A stretch of 64,000 nt of DNA. Source: Muricoccus pecuniae. GTDB taxonomy: Bacteria; Pseudomonadota; Alphaproteobacteria; Acetobacterales; Acetobacteraceae. The DNA lies in assembly GCF_014199205.1 (NCBI RefSeq), contig NZ_JACIJD010000005.1, forward strand, positions 1-64,000. The letters are read 5' to 3'. Of the stretch, positions 17,709 through 25,981 are shown piece after piece. The notes below the pieces were generated by a model. It saw nothing but the letters and a program-made list of their open reading frames with translations, made no database searches and had not been told where the DNA came from. The position numbers were made by a program, and so were the translations under genes. Position 1 is the first letter of the stretch, and each line of letters opens with the position of its first letter.

Positions 17709-18464
17709 TCAGCGCGCGTAGGGCGAGGGGTCGTCGAGGCCCGGTGGCGCCTGGACCGAGGGATCGCGCCCGATCAGCGCGGCGTCGTTCTCCGCCACCT
17801 TGTTCGCGCGCTTCGACACGGGCCAGCAGGCCAGCCATTCCGGCGGGCAGGGGCGCAGGAGGTCGAGCAGCGCCCCGGGCTCGGCCGGTTCCTCTCCGAG
17901 CCAGGCGCCCCAGGCCTCCCGCGGCAGGATGACGGGCATGCGGTGGTGCAGCGGCGCCTGCTTCGGATTCGCCTCGGTTGTGATGATCGAGTAGGTGCGG
18001 AGCCAGTTGCCCTCCGGGTCCTTCCACCCCTCCCACAGCCCGGCGAAGCTCATCGGCTCGCCGCTCGCCAGCGCGACGGCGAAGGGCTGCTTCGGGTCGC
18101 GCGAGCGCGTCTTTTCCTCCGCCTCCTTGGGCGAGAGCCACTCGTAGAAGCCGTCCGCGGGCACGATGCAGCGGCGCTTGTGGAAGGCATCGCGGAAGGA
18201 GGGCTTCTCCGCCACCCCGTCCGCGCGCGCGTTGATCAGCCGCGCACCGTCCCGCGCGTCCTTCGCCCAGCGCGGCACGAGGCCCCAGCGCAGCAGGTCG
18301 ATCCGCCGCTCGCCGCTCTCGGGATGGCGGCGCAGCACGACGCCGTCCTGCGTGGGCGCTATGTTCCAGTTCGGCGCGAAGTTGGGCAGCGGCGTGCCGG
18401 CGGGCAGACCGTAGTAGCGGGCGAGGCCGGTGGCGTCCCGCTCGAGGAAGTATCGCCCGCACAT
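17709..18464 (-). CDS. yedK: SRAP-domain abasic-site protein (YedK/HMCES family)
   Basis: A 251-residue SRAP protein. Cys2 (MCGRY) becomes the N-terminal residue and crosslinks to abasic sites in single-stranded DNA. Other conserved active-site residues lie in LINARAD (Asn), PADGFYEW (Glu) and LHHRMPVIL (His). The family protects ssDNA during replication and is often linked to the SOS response, but I found no GTTC-N7-GTTC box upstream of this copy. Its stop lies 1 nt from the stop of the convergent uraH gene. Confidence 0.95.
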   Translation of the reverse strand: MCGRYFLERDATGLARYYGLPAGTPLPNFAPNWNIAPTQDGVVLRRHPESGERRIDLLRWGLVPRWAKDARDGARLINARADGVAEKPSFRDAFHKRRCIVPADGFYEWLSPKEAEEKTRSRDPKQPFAVALASGEPMSFAGLWEGWKDPEGNWLRTYSIITTEANPKQAPLHHRMPVILPREAWGAWLGEEPAEPGALLDLLRPCPPEWLACWPVSKRANKVAENDAALIGRDPSVQAPPGLDDPSPYAR

Positions 18465-18517
18465 GCCGATTCCCGAGCCCCCGTTTCATTGCGTGACACA
18501 GCCACCCACCGCCCGGG

Positions 18518-18542
18518 GCAACCTCGCCTTCGTCGCCGCGTT
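18518..18542 (+). promoter_or_regulatory. Possible EcfG-type (general stress) promoter of csbD
   Basis: GCAAC-N16-CGTT resembles the alphaproteobacterial general-stress sigma EcfG consensus (GGAAC-N16/17-CGTT) with one mismatch. It lies 35 nt before the csbD ATG. CsbD-like genes are frequent EcfG targets, which supports the call; the motif alone is weak. Confidence 0.35.
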
Positions 18543-18576
18543 CTTAACTCAGAGCAAGAACTGAGGAGAGAACGCT

Positions 18577-18768
18577 ATGGCGATCGACAAGGACCGCGTC
18601 GAGGGCGCGATGAAGCAGGCCGGCGGCGCCGTGAAGGAAAATGTGGGCGCCGCGCTCGGCGACAAGAAGATGGAGGCCGAGGGTGCGGCGAAGCGCACCG
18701 AAGGCAAGGTGCAGAACGCCGCCGGCGGCGTGAAGGACACCGTTCGCGACGCCGCCGACAAGGCCTAA
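18577..18768 (+). CDS. CsbD-family stress protein
   Basis: A 63-residue hydrophilic, Lys/Glu/Ala-rich helical protein. Repeated amphipathic units (VEGAMKQAGGAVKENVG, AAKRTEGKVQNAAGGVKDTVRDAADKA) are typical of CsbD. Such proteins accumulate strongly under general stress; the molecular role is unknown. A GAGGAGAG Shine-Dalgarno precedes the ATG, and a T-rich terminator lies 20 nt after the stop, so it is a monocistronic unit. Confidence 0.92.
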   Translation: MAIDKDRVEGAMKQAGGAVKENVGAALGDKKMEAEGAAKRTEGKVQNAAGGVKDTVRDAADKA

Positions 18769-18787
18769 TCGCGCACCCACTCGGAAG

Positions 18788-18820
18788 GGGCGGGCTGCTC
18801 TCGGGCGGCCCGCCCTTTTT
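18788..18820 (+). terminator. Rho-independent terminator of csbD
   Basis: GGGCGGGC pairs with GCCCGCCC around a 12-nt loop, followed by five T (18816-18820). It also separates csbD from the convergent flgH. Confidence 0.85.
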
Positions 18821-18824
18821 CGAT

Positions 18825-19559
18825 TCAGAAGGGCAGGATGGCGTCGAGCACCTGCTGCCCGTAGCGTGGCGCCTGCACGTCGCTGACCGTGCCGCGCCCG
18901 CCATAGGCGATGCGCGCCTCCGCCAGCCGGTCGTGCTGCACCGTGTTGTCGCTCGCGATGTCCTGCGGGCGGATGATGCCGGCGATGCTGAGGTCGCGCA
19001 TCTCCTGGTTCACCCGCACCTGCTGCCGCCCGCCGACGACGAGATTCCCGTTCGGCAGGACCTGCGTGACCGTCGCCGCCACGCGCATGGTCACGGCCTC
19101 GTTGCGCTGGATGCGCCCCGTTCCCTTGGATGAATTCTCCGACGACGCCTCGACGAGCTTGCTGGGATCGAGCCCGTTCGGGAGGAAGCGCGCGTAGGAG
19201 GCATCCAGCCCGAGCAGCCGGGGGATGCCCATGCTCTCGGAATTGTCGCGGCTGCGGTCCGTGGTGTTCGAGAGCTGCGCCGTGTCCTTGATCGAGACGA
19301 GGACGGTGATGATGTCGCCCACGCTCGCCGCCCGCTGGTCGCGCAGGAAGGTGCGGCTCCCCGGGCGCCAGAGGCTGTTGGCGGCCAGATGGCGCCCGTC
19401 CTGCGGCGCCGGCATCGGCATCGATACCGGGCGATAGTCCGGCCCGCGCGTCGGATCGGCGATCGGCGCCATCTCCGGCGCGTGGCCGATCCGGGACAGC
19501 TTCTCGGCCGTGCCGCAGCCGGCGAGGAGAAGGGGAAGAAGGAGAAGGGCGAGACGCAT
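18825..19559 (-). CDS. flgH: Flagellar L-ring lipoprotein FlgH
   Basis: A 244-residue FlgH forming the outer-membrane L-ring bushing around the rod. A lipoprotein signal with lipobox LLLAGC puts the acylated Cys at residue 15. Mature motifs: NSLWRPGSRTFLRDQRAASVGDIITVLVSI and, near the C-terminus, GGRQQVRVNQEMRDLSIAGIIRPQDI. AAAGGA lies 6 nt before the chosen ATG; an in-frame GTG 15 nt further upstream would bury that site. Last gene of the leftward flgF-flgG-flgA-flgH unit. Confidence 0.97.
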   Translation of the reverse strand: MRLALLLLPLLLAGCGTAEKLSRIGHAPEMAPIADPTRGPDYRPVSMPMPAPQDGRHLAANSLWRPGSRTFLRDQRAASVGDIITVLVSIKDTAQLSNTTDRSRDNSESMGIPRLLGLDASYARFLPNGLDPSKLVEASSENSSKGTGRIQRNEAVTMRVAATVTQVLPNGNLVVGGRQQVRVNQEMRDLSIAGIIRPQDIASDNTVQHDRLAEARIAYGGRGTVSDVQAPRYGQQVLDAILPF

Positions 19560-19570
19560 CGTCGTTCCTT

Positions 19571-20524
19571 TCACCGGTTGACCGGCGCGCTGCCGAACGC
19601 CACGCGGACCCGCCCGGGGCCGATGGCCTGGCCCTCGACGATCGAGCGCGAGGCGAGGTTCATCACGGGCACCACCTCCCCCCGCGCGGCGGAGGCCATG
19701 GCACGGCCCTGCGCCGTCATGCTCATCCCCGGCGCCTCCATGATGAGGGTGACGGTCGCGTTCTTCTCGATCACGGCGGGCAGGGAGAGATCCACGAGGG
19801 CGAAGGCCAGCCCCTCGCCCACGGGGCGCCGCAGCGCCTTGCCCACGACCTGCCCCGGATCGCTCGCGAGACCCGGCCGCACCCGCTCCGCGCGCTGGCG
19901 GACGAGGCGCAGGTCGCCCGGCCCCACCACCTCGCCCAGCGCCAGCCGCCGCGCCGCGACGACCACCGCCGCCGTCGCGACGGCGCGTCCGGCCAGACGC
20001 GTCCGCATGGTCGGCATCCCCTCCGCAATCACTACCAGCGTCGCGGAGAAGCGGTTGGTCGCCGCCTCGAAGGAGGGCTGCTCCAGCGCGAGCTGGGTGA
20101 AGGCGGCCAGCGGCACCATCGGCGGCTGGAAGCCCGGCAGCTCCAGCTCCGCCTCGGGGTCGAGCCCCATCCGGCCGAACTCGCCGCGCAGGAGGTCGAG
20201 CACCTCCTCCCGCGGCACCGAGCGGCCGAGCCGCTCCACCACCACCGTGTCCGCCGCGGTGAGCGGGCGCCAGGCGACGCCGTTCGCCCGCGCGATGGCG
20301 AGGAGCTGCGCGGGCTCCACCACCACGCGCCGTCCTGGCGCGGGGGCGGGGCCGACGACGCGGCCGGCATTCTGCCCTGCCCCGTCGAAGAGGTCGGAGA
20401 GGCGGATGACGGAGTCCTCCACCACCGCGAGCGGGCGCAGCACCGCGAGATCCGCCCGCGCCACCGCCGGCAGCATCGCTGCGAGCAGCGCGAGGAGAAG
20501 GAGAAGGCGGCCCATCGCCGTCAC
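19571..20524 (-). CDS. flgA: Flagellar P-ring assembly chaperone FlgA
   Basis: A 317-residue periplasmic chaperone for P-ring formation. The signal peptide is LLLLLALLAAMLPAVARA. The C-terminal SAF-type region carries RRLALGEVVGPGDLRLVRQR and ends with MNLASRSIVEGQAIGPGRVRV, as in FlgA. It is longer than E. coli FlgA (219 aa), as is common in alphaproteobacteria. The GTG start overlaps the flgG stop as GTGA, suggesting coupling; an ATG 9 nt inside is an alternative. FlgI, its client, is not in the window. Confidence 0.95.
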   Translation of the reverse strand: MTAMGRLLLLLALLAAMLPAVARADLAVLRPLAVVEDSVIRLSDLFDGAGQNAGRVVGPAPAPGRRVVVEPAQLLAIARANGVAWRPLTAADTVVVERLGRSVPREEVLDLLRGEFGRMGLDPEAELELPGFQPPMVPLAAFTQLALEQPSFEAATNRFSATLVVIAEGMPTMRTRLAGRAVATAAVVVAARRLALGEVVGPGDLRLVRQRAERVRPGLASDPGQVVGKALRRPVGEGLAFALVDLSLPAVIEKNATVTLIMEAPGMSMTAQGRAMASAARGEVVPVMNLASRSIVEGQAIGPGRVRVAFGSAPVNR

Positions 20525-21306
20525 CGCAGCCGCGCGACGGTGTTGAGCATCTCGTCGCTCGCGGTGATGACCTTGCTGTTCATCTCATAGGCGCGCTGGG
20601 CCGTGATGAGGCTCGTGATCTCCTGCACCACGTTCACGTTCGAGGTCTCGACGAAGCCCTGCATCACGTTGCCGAAGCCGGGCGCGCCCGGCGTCCCCTG
20701 CTGCGCGGCACCCGATGAGGCGGACGCCATCAGCAGGTTGTCCCCGATCGCCTCCAGCCCGCCCTCATTGGCGAAGATGGCGAGCTGGAACTGCCCCACA
20801 TTCTGCGCGGCCGGCTGGCCCGCCAGCTTCACCAGCACCTCGCCGTTGCCGTTGATCGTCACATCGGTCGCATTGGCCGGGATGGCGATGCCGGGGAGCA
20901 CGGGATAGCCCTCGGCGGTGACGATCGTGCCCTCGGGAGAGAGGCCGAGCGTGCCGTCGCGGGTATAGGCCGTCTCGCCCGAGGGAAGCGTGACCTGGAG
21001 GAAGCCGTTGCCCTTGATGGCGACGTCGAACTTGTTCTCCGTCTGCTGCAGGCTGCCCTGCTCGTGGATGCGGTACACGCCGGCGGTGCGCACGCCGAGG
21101 CCCACCTGTGCGCCGGATGGCAGCGTCGTGCCCGTGTCGGAGGACTGCGAGCCGACGCGCCGCATGTTCTGGTACATCAGGTCCTGGAACTCCGCGCGGC
21201 GGCGCTTGAATCCCGTGGTGCTCATATTGGCGATGTTGTTGGAGATGACCTCGACATTCGTCTGCTGGGCCATCATGCCCGTGCCGGCCGTCCAGAGTGC
21301 GCGCAT
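20521..21306 (-). CDS. flgG: Flagellar distal rod protein FlgG
   Basis: A 261-residue distal rod subunit. The N-terminal flagellar basal-body rod motif is present (ALWTAGTGMMAQQTNVEVISNNIANMSTTGFKR), with FlgE/F/G central region SLQQTENKFDVAIKGNGFLQV and the C-terminal helix NVNVVQEITSLITAQRAYEMNSKVI. Length equals that of enterobacterial FlgG. Its stop overlaps the flgA start. FlgF lies 72 nt upstream. Confidence 0.98.
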   Translation of the reverse strand: MRALWTAGTGMMAQQTNVEVISNNIANMSTTGFKRRRAEFQDLMYQNMRRVGSQSSDTGTTLPSGAQVGLGVRTAGVYRIHEQGSLQQTENKFDVAIKGNGFLQVTLPSGETAYTRDGTLGLSPEGTIVTAEGYPVLPGIAIPANATDVTINGNGEVLVKLAGQPAAQNVGQFQLAIFANEGGLEAIGDNLLMASASSGAAQQGTPGAPGFGNVMQGFVETSNVNVVQEITSLITAQRAYEMNSKVITASDEMLNTVARLR

Positions 21307-21378
21307 GTCAGTCTTCCTTCGCCGGCGCGGGCCGGAGGGTTGTCGTCGGGGAATGGCGGAGAGGGGAGGGGGCGCTCA

Positions 21379-22125
21379 TCAGCCGCGCTTGCGCAGGATG
21401 CGCTCGACGGCCCCGGAGATGCGCTCGCCCTCCTTTTCCGCGAACTGGGCCATGAACTGAAACTCCCGCATCTCCGCCGTCAGCCGCGTCAGCTCGACCA
21501 CCGGGCGGACATTGCTGCCCTCCAGCGCGCCCTGGACGAGGGCGGGGCGTTCGATGGCCTCGGGCGCCTGCCCCTCGCCGGCGGCGAGAAGCCGGTCTCC
21601 CTCGGCCACGAGCCGCTGCGGCTGGGCGAAGCGGGAGACCCGGATTTTCCCGATCTCGCCGTTCTCGCTCAGCAGCGTGCCGTCACCGCGAATCGTCAGC
21701 CTGACGTCGTTGGGCGCCACGCGCAGCGGGTTGCCCCCGGTGTCGAGGAGCGCGTTGCCCTCCGCGTCCACGACCGTCCCCTCCGGGCCGAGTGAGAAGC
21801 GGCCGGCGCGCGTGTAGCGCTCGCCGCGCGGGGTCTGGACGGAGAAGAGGCCCTCGCCGGAGATGGCGATGTCCAGCGGGTTGCCCGTGGTCTGCACCGC
21901 GCCCGGCGAATCGTCCCGCCAGGTCGCGCGGTCCTGGGCAAAGTGGAGGGACTCGCCCCCCGGGGCCGTCCGCGCCTGGCGCTGGCGCTCGAGATGGTCC
22001 GCGAAGACGGGGCGGGAGGCGCGGAAGCCCGGGGTCTCGGCATTCGCCATGTTGTGGGCGAGCACCGCCGTCGCGCGGTTCTGCGCGACGAGCCTGGAGA
22101 GAGCGATGTAGCCGGGGTTGTCCAT
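21379..22125 (-). CDS. flgF: Flagellar proximal rod protein FlgF
   Basis: A 248-residue FlgF of usual length. It opens DNPGYIALSRLVAQNRATAVLAHNMANAETPGF, with the NMANAETPG rod-family motif. NPLDIAISGEGLFSVQTPRGERYTRAGRF is the D1 region, and the C-terminal helix contains VVELTRLTAEMREFQFMAQF. First gene of the leftward rod/ring unit. It diverges from fliL over 230 bp that should hold both promoters. Confidence 0.97.
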   Translation of the reverse strand: MDNPGYIALSRLVAQNRATAVLAHNMANAETPGFRASRPVFADHLERQRQARTAPGGESLHFAQDRATWRDDSPGAVQTTGNPLDIAISGEGLFSVQTPRGERYTRAGRFSLGPEGTVVDAEGNALLDTGGNPLRVAPNDVRLTIRGDGTLLSENGEIGKIRVSRFAQPQRLVAEGDRLLAAGEGQAPEAIERPALVQGALEGSNVRPVVELTRLTAEMREFQFMAQFAEKEGERISGAVERILRKRG

Positions 22126-22285
22126 CCGCGCCGTCCGCCTTTTGCCATCCGGGAGCGCGATGATGCGCCGCCGGGGTTGCGGAATGGTTTGCGCAACATC
22201 GGTGCCAGCGATTCAGCGGGGCGCGCGGGGCCCGCGCTGCCGGGAGGCGGCAGGATCTGCCGGGCACCCGGCGTTTTCGCCGGGG

Positions 22286-22302
22286 TTAAGGGCTTTGTTA
22301 AC
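22286..22302. promoter_or_regulatory. Possible CtrA-type site between flgF and fliL
   Basis: TTAA-N8-TTAAC lies in the divergent flagellar promoter region. The CtrA consensus is TTAA-N7-TTAAC, so the spacing is one base too long. A single GTTAAC (31704-31709) occurs in the other divergent flagellar gap before flgB. Suggestive only. Confidence 0.3.
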
Positions 22303-22355
22303 GGTGAATCGGCCAGAACCGGGGCATCGGAACGGCAGGAAGCACCCGAGACCCC

Positions 22356-22919
22356 ATGGCCCAGGCGGCTGCACCCACGGCGGACGAAGCGGCGGAAGCC
22401 CCGAAAGGCGGCGGCAAGAAGAAGCTCGTCCTCATCGCGCTTCCGGTGCTCCTCGCCGCCATCGGCGCGGGGCTCTGGTTCAGCGGGCTGCTCCCCTTCG
22501 GCAAGTCCGCCCCTGGCCCTGAGGAGCACGCACCGCCCGCCGCGCATGGCGAGGCGGCCGGACACGGCGAGGCGAAGGGCCCCACCGCGGCCGCGCCCTC
22601 GGTCCCGTCCAAGCCGCCGGTCTATTTCGACATGCCGGAGATCCTGACCAACCTGAACGTTCCCGGCCGGCGGGCGACCTTCATCCGGCTGAAGGCGAAG
22701 CTCGAGCTGGCAGGGGAGAGCGACGCCGCGGCGATCCAGGCCGCCATGCCGCGCCTGCAGGACCTCTTCCAGACCTACCTGCGGGAGATGCGGCCCGAGG
22801 AGCTGCGGGGCAGCCAGGGCACCTACCGCCTGCGCGAGGAGCTCCGGAACCGGGCCTCGCTCGCCGCCAGCCCGGCCCGCGTCCTCGATGTCCTCTTCGT
22901 CGAGATGATCGTCCAGTGA
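22356..22919 (+). CDS. fliL: Flagellar basal body-associated protein FliL
   Basis: A 187-residue FliL, a single-pass inner-membrane protein that surrounds the stator. A cytoplasmic Ala-rich lead ending in KKK precedes one membrane helix (about 25-46, LVLIALPVLLAAIGAGLWFSG). A His/Ala/Pro-rich periplasmic linker (about 52-85) leads to the FliL domain from YFDMPEILTNLNVPG to the C-terminal VLDVLFVEMIVQ. First gene of the rightward cluster. Its stop overlaps the fliM start. Confidence 0.96.
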   Translation: MAQAAAPTADEAAEAPKGGGKKKLVLIALPVLLAAIGAGLWFSGLLPFGKSAPGPEEHAPPAAHGEAAGHGEAKGPTAAAPSVPSKPPVYFDMPEILTNLNVPGRRATFIRLKAKLELAGESDAAAIQAAMPRLQDLFQTYLREMRPEELRGSQGTYRLREELRNRASLAASPARVLDVLFVEMIVQ

Positions 22920-23971
22920 GCACGGAGGAAGAGGATCTCGCCGCTGCCTGGGGCGCCTCGCTCGAGGAGGAGGACAAGGCGCCCGCCGGCGGCGCGGATT
23001 CGACGCGGGTCCTGAACCAGGCCGAGATCGACAGCCTCCTCGGCTTCGACCAGGAGCAGGTCGGCGAGACGAAGTCCGGCATCGAGCAGATCATCAGCAG
23101 CGGGCTCGTCTCCTACGAGCGTCTGCCGATGCTCGAGATCGTATTCGACCGACTCGTGCGGCTGATGAGCACGACGCTCCGCAACTTCACCTCCGACAAT
23201 GTCGAGGTGTCGATCGACGGCATCACCTCGCTGCGCTTCGGCGACTACCTCAACTCGATCCCGCTGCCGGCGATGCTGGCCGTGACCAAGGCGCGGCAGT
23301 GGGACAATTACGGGCTGATGGTGGTCGACTCCGCCATGATCTACTCCGTGGTGGACGTTCTGCTCGGCGGGCGCCGCGGCACGGCGGCGATGCGGATCGA
23401 GGGCCGGCCCTACACCACGATCGAGCGCACGCTGGTCGAGCGCCTGATCGGCGTCATCCTGCGCGACGTCTCCGCCGCTTTCGAGCCGCTCTGCCCTGTG
23501 GAGTTCCAGTTCGAACGGCTGGAGGTGAACCCGCGCTTCGCTACCATCTCGCGCCTCTCCAACGCCTGCATCCTCGTGAAGCTGCGGGTGGAGATGGAGG
23601 ACCGCGGCGGGAAGGTGGAGCTGCTGCTCCCCTACGCGACGCTGGAGCCCGTGCGCGAGCTGCTGCTGCAGCAGTTCATGGGCGAGAAGTTCGGCCGCGA
23701 CTCTATCTGGGAGAACCACCTCGCGGACGAACTGCGCCACACCGAGGTGTCGCTGGACGTGGTTCTGGACGAGCAGCCCCTGCCGCTCTCGACCGTGGTG
23801 AACCTCAAGGCCGGCGACCGGCTGACGCTCAATGTCGGCCCTGGCGCCCCCGTGCGCCTGCGCTGCGGCGAGGTCTCCCTCTTCGAGGCAACGCTGGGGC
23901 GGCGGGAGAACCGGCTGGCCGTGCGAATCGATCATGAACTGAAGCGGGCAGGTGCGGAGGAAGAGGCATGA
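22916..23971 (+). CDS. fliM: Flagellar motor switch protein FliM
   Basis: A 351-residue C-ring switch protein that binds CheY-P. The N-terminus has LNQAEIDSLLGFD near residue 37, the CheY-binding/EIDSLL motif. The CheC-like middle domain contains FDRLVRLMSTTLRNFTSDNVEVSIDGITSLRFGDYL. The C-terminal SpoA domain ends with VNLKAGDRLTLNVGPGAPVRLRCGEV. The GTG start forms a 4-nt overlap with fliL (GTGA), and its stop overlaps the next gene (ATGA). FliN and FliG are not in the window. Confidence 0.98.
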   Translation: MSTEEEDLAAAWGASLEEEDKAPAGGADSTRVLNQAEIDSLLGFDQEQVGETKSGIEQIISSGLVSYERLPMLEIVFDRLVRLMSTTLRNFTSDNVEVSIDGITSLRFGDYLNSIPLPAMLAVTKARQWDNYGLMVVDSAMIYSVVDVLLGGRRGTAAMRIEGRPYTTIERTLVERLIGVILRDVSAAFEPLCPVEFQFERLEVNPRFATISRLSNACILVKLRVEMEDRGGKVELLLPYATLEPVRELLLQQFMGEKFGRDSIWENHLADELRHTEVSLDVVLDEQPLPLSTVVNLKAGDRLTLNVGPGAPVRLRCGEVSLFEATLGRRENRLAVRIDHELKRAGAEEEA

Positions 23972-24390
23972 GCGCGCTGGAATGGACCCTGCAGGGAGTG
24001 CTGCTGCTGCTGCTGCTGGCGGCGCTGCCCTTCGCCCTGCGACTTGAGCGCGGGCTGGCCGCGCTGCGGCAGGACCGCGCCGCCCTCGCCGATGGGGCGA
24101 GCGGCTTCGAGACGGCGACGCGGGAAGCCCAGGCCGCGCTCGCAGGGCTGCGCAGCGCCCTCGAAACCCAAGCGCGGCAGACCGCGACTGCCGAGTCCCT
24201 CCGCGAGGACCTGCGCTTCATGCTGGACCGCGGCGAGGCGCTCGCCGACCGCCTGGAACTGCTGGTGAGGCAGGGGCGGCCCGCCCTTGGCGGTGCTGCG
24301 GCGGCCGCCGCTCCGGTTGCCGAGGAGGCTGCCGCGCCCCGTAGCCAGGCGGAGCGCGATCTCCTCCGGGCGCTGAGGATGGCGCGGTGA
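23968..24390 (+). CDS. DUF6468-type membrane-anchored flagellar cluster protein
   Basis: A 140-residue protein with one N-terminal membrane helix (about 8-25, GVLLLLLLAALPFALRLE), a predicted coiled coil (about 30-95) and a short Ala-rich tail ending in a basic helix (SQAERDLLRALRMAR). It matches, from memory, the DUF6468 family found in this position in Rhodospirillales flagellar clusters; its function is unknown. It overlaps fliM and the following MotE-like gene by 4 nt each, so it is locked into the motor operon. Confidence 0.75.
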   Translation: MSALEWTLQGVLLLLLLAALPFALRLERGLAALRQDRAALADGASGFETATREAQAALAGLRSALETQARQTATAESLREDLRFMLDRGEALADRLELLVRQGRPALGGAAAAAAPVAEEAAAPRSQAERDLLRALRMAR

Positions 24391-25037
24391 CGAACTTCAT
24401 GGAGAAGGCGCGCAAGGCCGTGCCCGGCCGTCCCCGTCTGCTGCCCGCCATTCTGTTCGCATGCGTGGGGCTGGCGCTGGTGAAGGCCCACGCCCTCTGG
24501 CAGGCGCTTCCGGGCGAGGGGGGAATCGTTGCGAGCGCGGCTGCCTCCGCCCCGCCGCCGGCGCCCGCTCCCGCCCAGTCCGCGCCCCAGCCGCAGCCCG
24601 CGCCCGCGCCTCCCGATCCGGTGGATCAGGCCGAGCGCGCGCTGCTCGGCCGGCTGCGCGAGCGCCGCACCGAGATCGAGGCGCGGGAAACCGCCCTTGC
24701 GGCGCGAGAGGCGGTGCTGGCCGCTGCCGAGCGCAGGCTCACCGCGCGCCTCGAGGAGATGGCGGCGCTGAAGGCGCGGCTGGAGGAGTTGGACCGGGGC
24801 CGCGGCGAGCGCGAGGAGGCCGGCTGGCGCGGCCTGGTCAAGACTTACGAAACGATGCGCCCGCGCGATGCGGCCACCGTTTTCGACGATTTGGAAATGC
24901 CTGTGCTCGTACAAATCGTGAATCGGATGCGGGAGGCGAAAGCCGCCCCGGTGATCGGGGCCATGCGCCCCGACCGGGCCCGCAGCCTGACAGCGGAGTT
25001 GGCCCGGCTCCGTGCCACCGAAAACCGGACGGATTGA
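24387..25037 (+). CDS. MotE-like flagellar protein (MgtE-N-type domain)
   Basis: A 216-residue single-pass protein. A membrane helix (about 20-38, LLPAILFACVGLALVKA) is followed by a Pro/Ala/Gln linker (50-78) and a long coiled coil (80-145, ERALLGRLRERRTEIEARE). The C-terminal MgtE_N-like helical domain contains GLVKTYETMRPRDAATVFDDLEMPVLVQIVNRM. This is the layout of MotE, the periplasmic chaperone of the MotC stator protein. The GTG start overlaps the preceding gene by 4 nt. MotA/B/C are absent from the window. Confidence 0.8.
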   Translation: MTNFMEKARKAVPGRPRLLPAILFACVGLALVKAHALWQALPGEGGIVASAAASAPPPAPAPAQSAPQPQPAPAPPDPVDQAERALLGRLRERRTEIEARETALAAREAVLAAAERRLTARLEEMAALKARLEELDRGRGEREEAGWRGLVKTYETMRPRDAATVFDDLEMPVLVQIVNRMREAKAAPVIGAMRPDRARSLTAELARLRATENRTD

Positions 25038-25053
25038 AAGGAGAGTTACCGCG

Positions 25054-25434
25054 ATGGACAAGAACACCAACGTGCTGATCGTCGACGACTACAAGACGAT
25101 GCTGCGGATCATCCGGAACCTGTTGAAGCAGCTCGACTTCAACAATGTCGATGAGGCAACCGACGGTCAGGAGGCCCTCGCGAAGCTGCGCGCCGGCAAT
25201 TACGGGCTGGTCATCTCCGACTGGAACATGGAGCCGATGACGGGCCTGGACTTGCTGAAGGAGGTTCGGGCCGATGCGAGGCTGAAGTCCACACCCTTCA
25301 TCATGATCACCGCGGAGAGCAAGACGGAGAACGTCGTCGCCGCGCGGGCCGCGGGCGTTTCGAACTATATCGTCAAGCCCTTCAATGCGGAGACGCTTCG
25401 CGAGAAGATCGAGAAGGTGATGGCTCATGCCTAA
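25054..25434 (+). CDS. cheY: Chemotaxis response regulator CheY
   Basis: A 126-residue single receiver domain. The acidic pair is at 11-12 (VDDYKTM), the phosphoacceptor Asp56 in VISDWNMEPM, the switch Thr near 86 (MITAES), and Lys108 in YIVKPF. AAAGGAGA precedes the ATG by 8 nt, which selects this start over an in-frame ATG 42 nt upstream inside the previous gene. It is followed by cheZ with an 8-nt overlap, a typical CheY/CheZ pair acting on FliM. Confidence 0.97.
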   Translation: MDKNTNVLIVDDYKTMLRIIRNLLKQLDFNNVDEATDGQEALAKLRAGNYGLVISDWNMEPMTGLDLLKEVRADARLKSTPFIMITAESKTENVVAARAAGVSNYIVKPFNAETLREKIEKVMAHA

Positions 25435-25981
25435 GGTAGACCGCGCCGAGATCGCGCTTCAGGTGATGTCGGGCCTGAACAAGACGGAAGCCGCGCTCCT
25501 GCAGGAGCTGGAGTCGCTGGGCCGGATGGTCGCTGCCGCGAAGCAGGAGATCGCGGCGATGCGCGTGGAGAACGTGGACGCCACACATCTCCCCGCCGCG
25601 ACCGACGAGCTGGATGAGGTGGTGAAGAGCACGGCGAGTGCCGCCAACGAGATCCTGGACGTCTGCGAGACGCTCGAGAATCTCCAGCCGAGCCTTCCGG
25701 CCGAGGCTGCCGATACGGTGGGCGTGTGCGTCACCCGCATCTACGAGGCCTGCGCCTTCCAGGACATCACGGGCCAGCGGATCGGCAAGGTGGTGAACGC
25801 GCTGAAGCAGATCGAGCAGCGCGTGCGGGAGACCACGGGGCGCTTCGCGCCCTCGACGGCCCTCCCGGCGCGCAGCGCCCCGGCGCAGACCGAGGGGGAG
25901 CGGCTCGCGAACGGCCCGCAACCCACCTCGGCCGCCTCGTCGCAGGCGGAGATCGACGCGCTGCTGGCGAGCTTCGACTGA
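25427..25981 (+). CDS. cheZ: CheY-P phosphatase CheZ
   Basis: A 184-residue CheZ that dephosphorylates CheY-P. The long helical region contains the signature CAFQDITGQRIGKVVNALKQIE near residue 108, including the catalytic Gln of DITGQRI. After a Pro/Ala/Ser-rich linker it ends with QAEIDALLASFD, the conserved C-terminal peptide that docks on CheY. It overlaps cheY, and its TGA overlaps the ATG of the following large gene. Confidence 0.95.
   Translation: MPKVDRAEIALQVMSGLNKTEAALLQELESLGRMVAAAKQEIAAMRVENVDATHLPAATDELDEVVKSTASAANEILDVCETLENLQPSLPAEAADTVGVCVTRIYEACAFQDITGQRIGKVVNALKQIEQRVRETTGRFAPSTALPARSAPAQTEGERLANGPQPTSAASSQAEIDALLASFD

Noticed and set aside
18465-18540. Possible LexA box upstream of the SRAP gene
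   Set aside because: No GTTC-N7-GTTC or GAAC-N7-GAAC is present, despite the family's name as SOS-associated.
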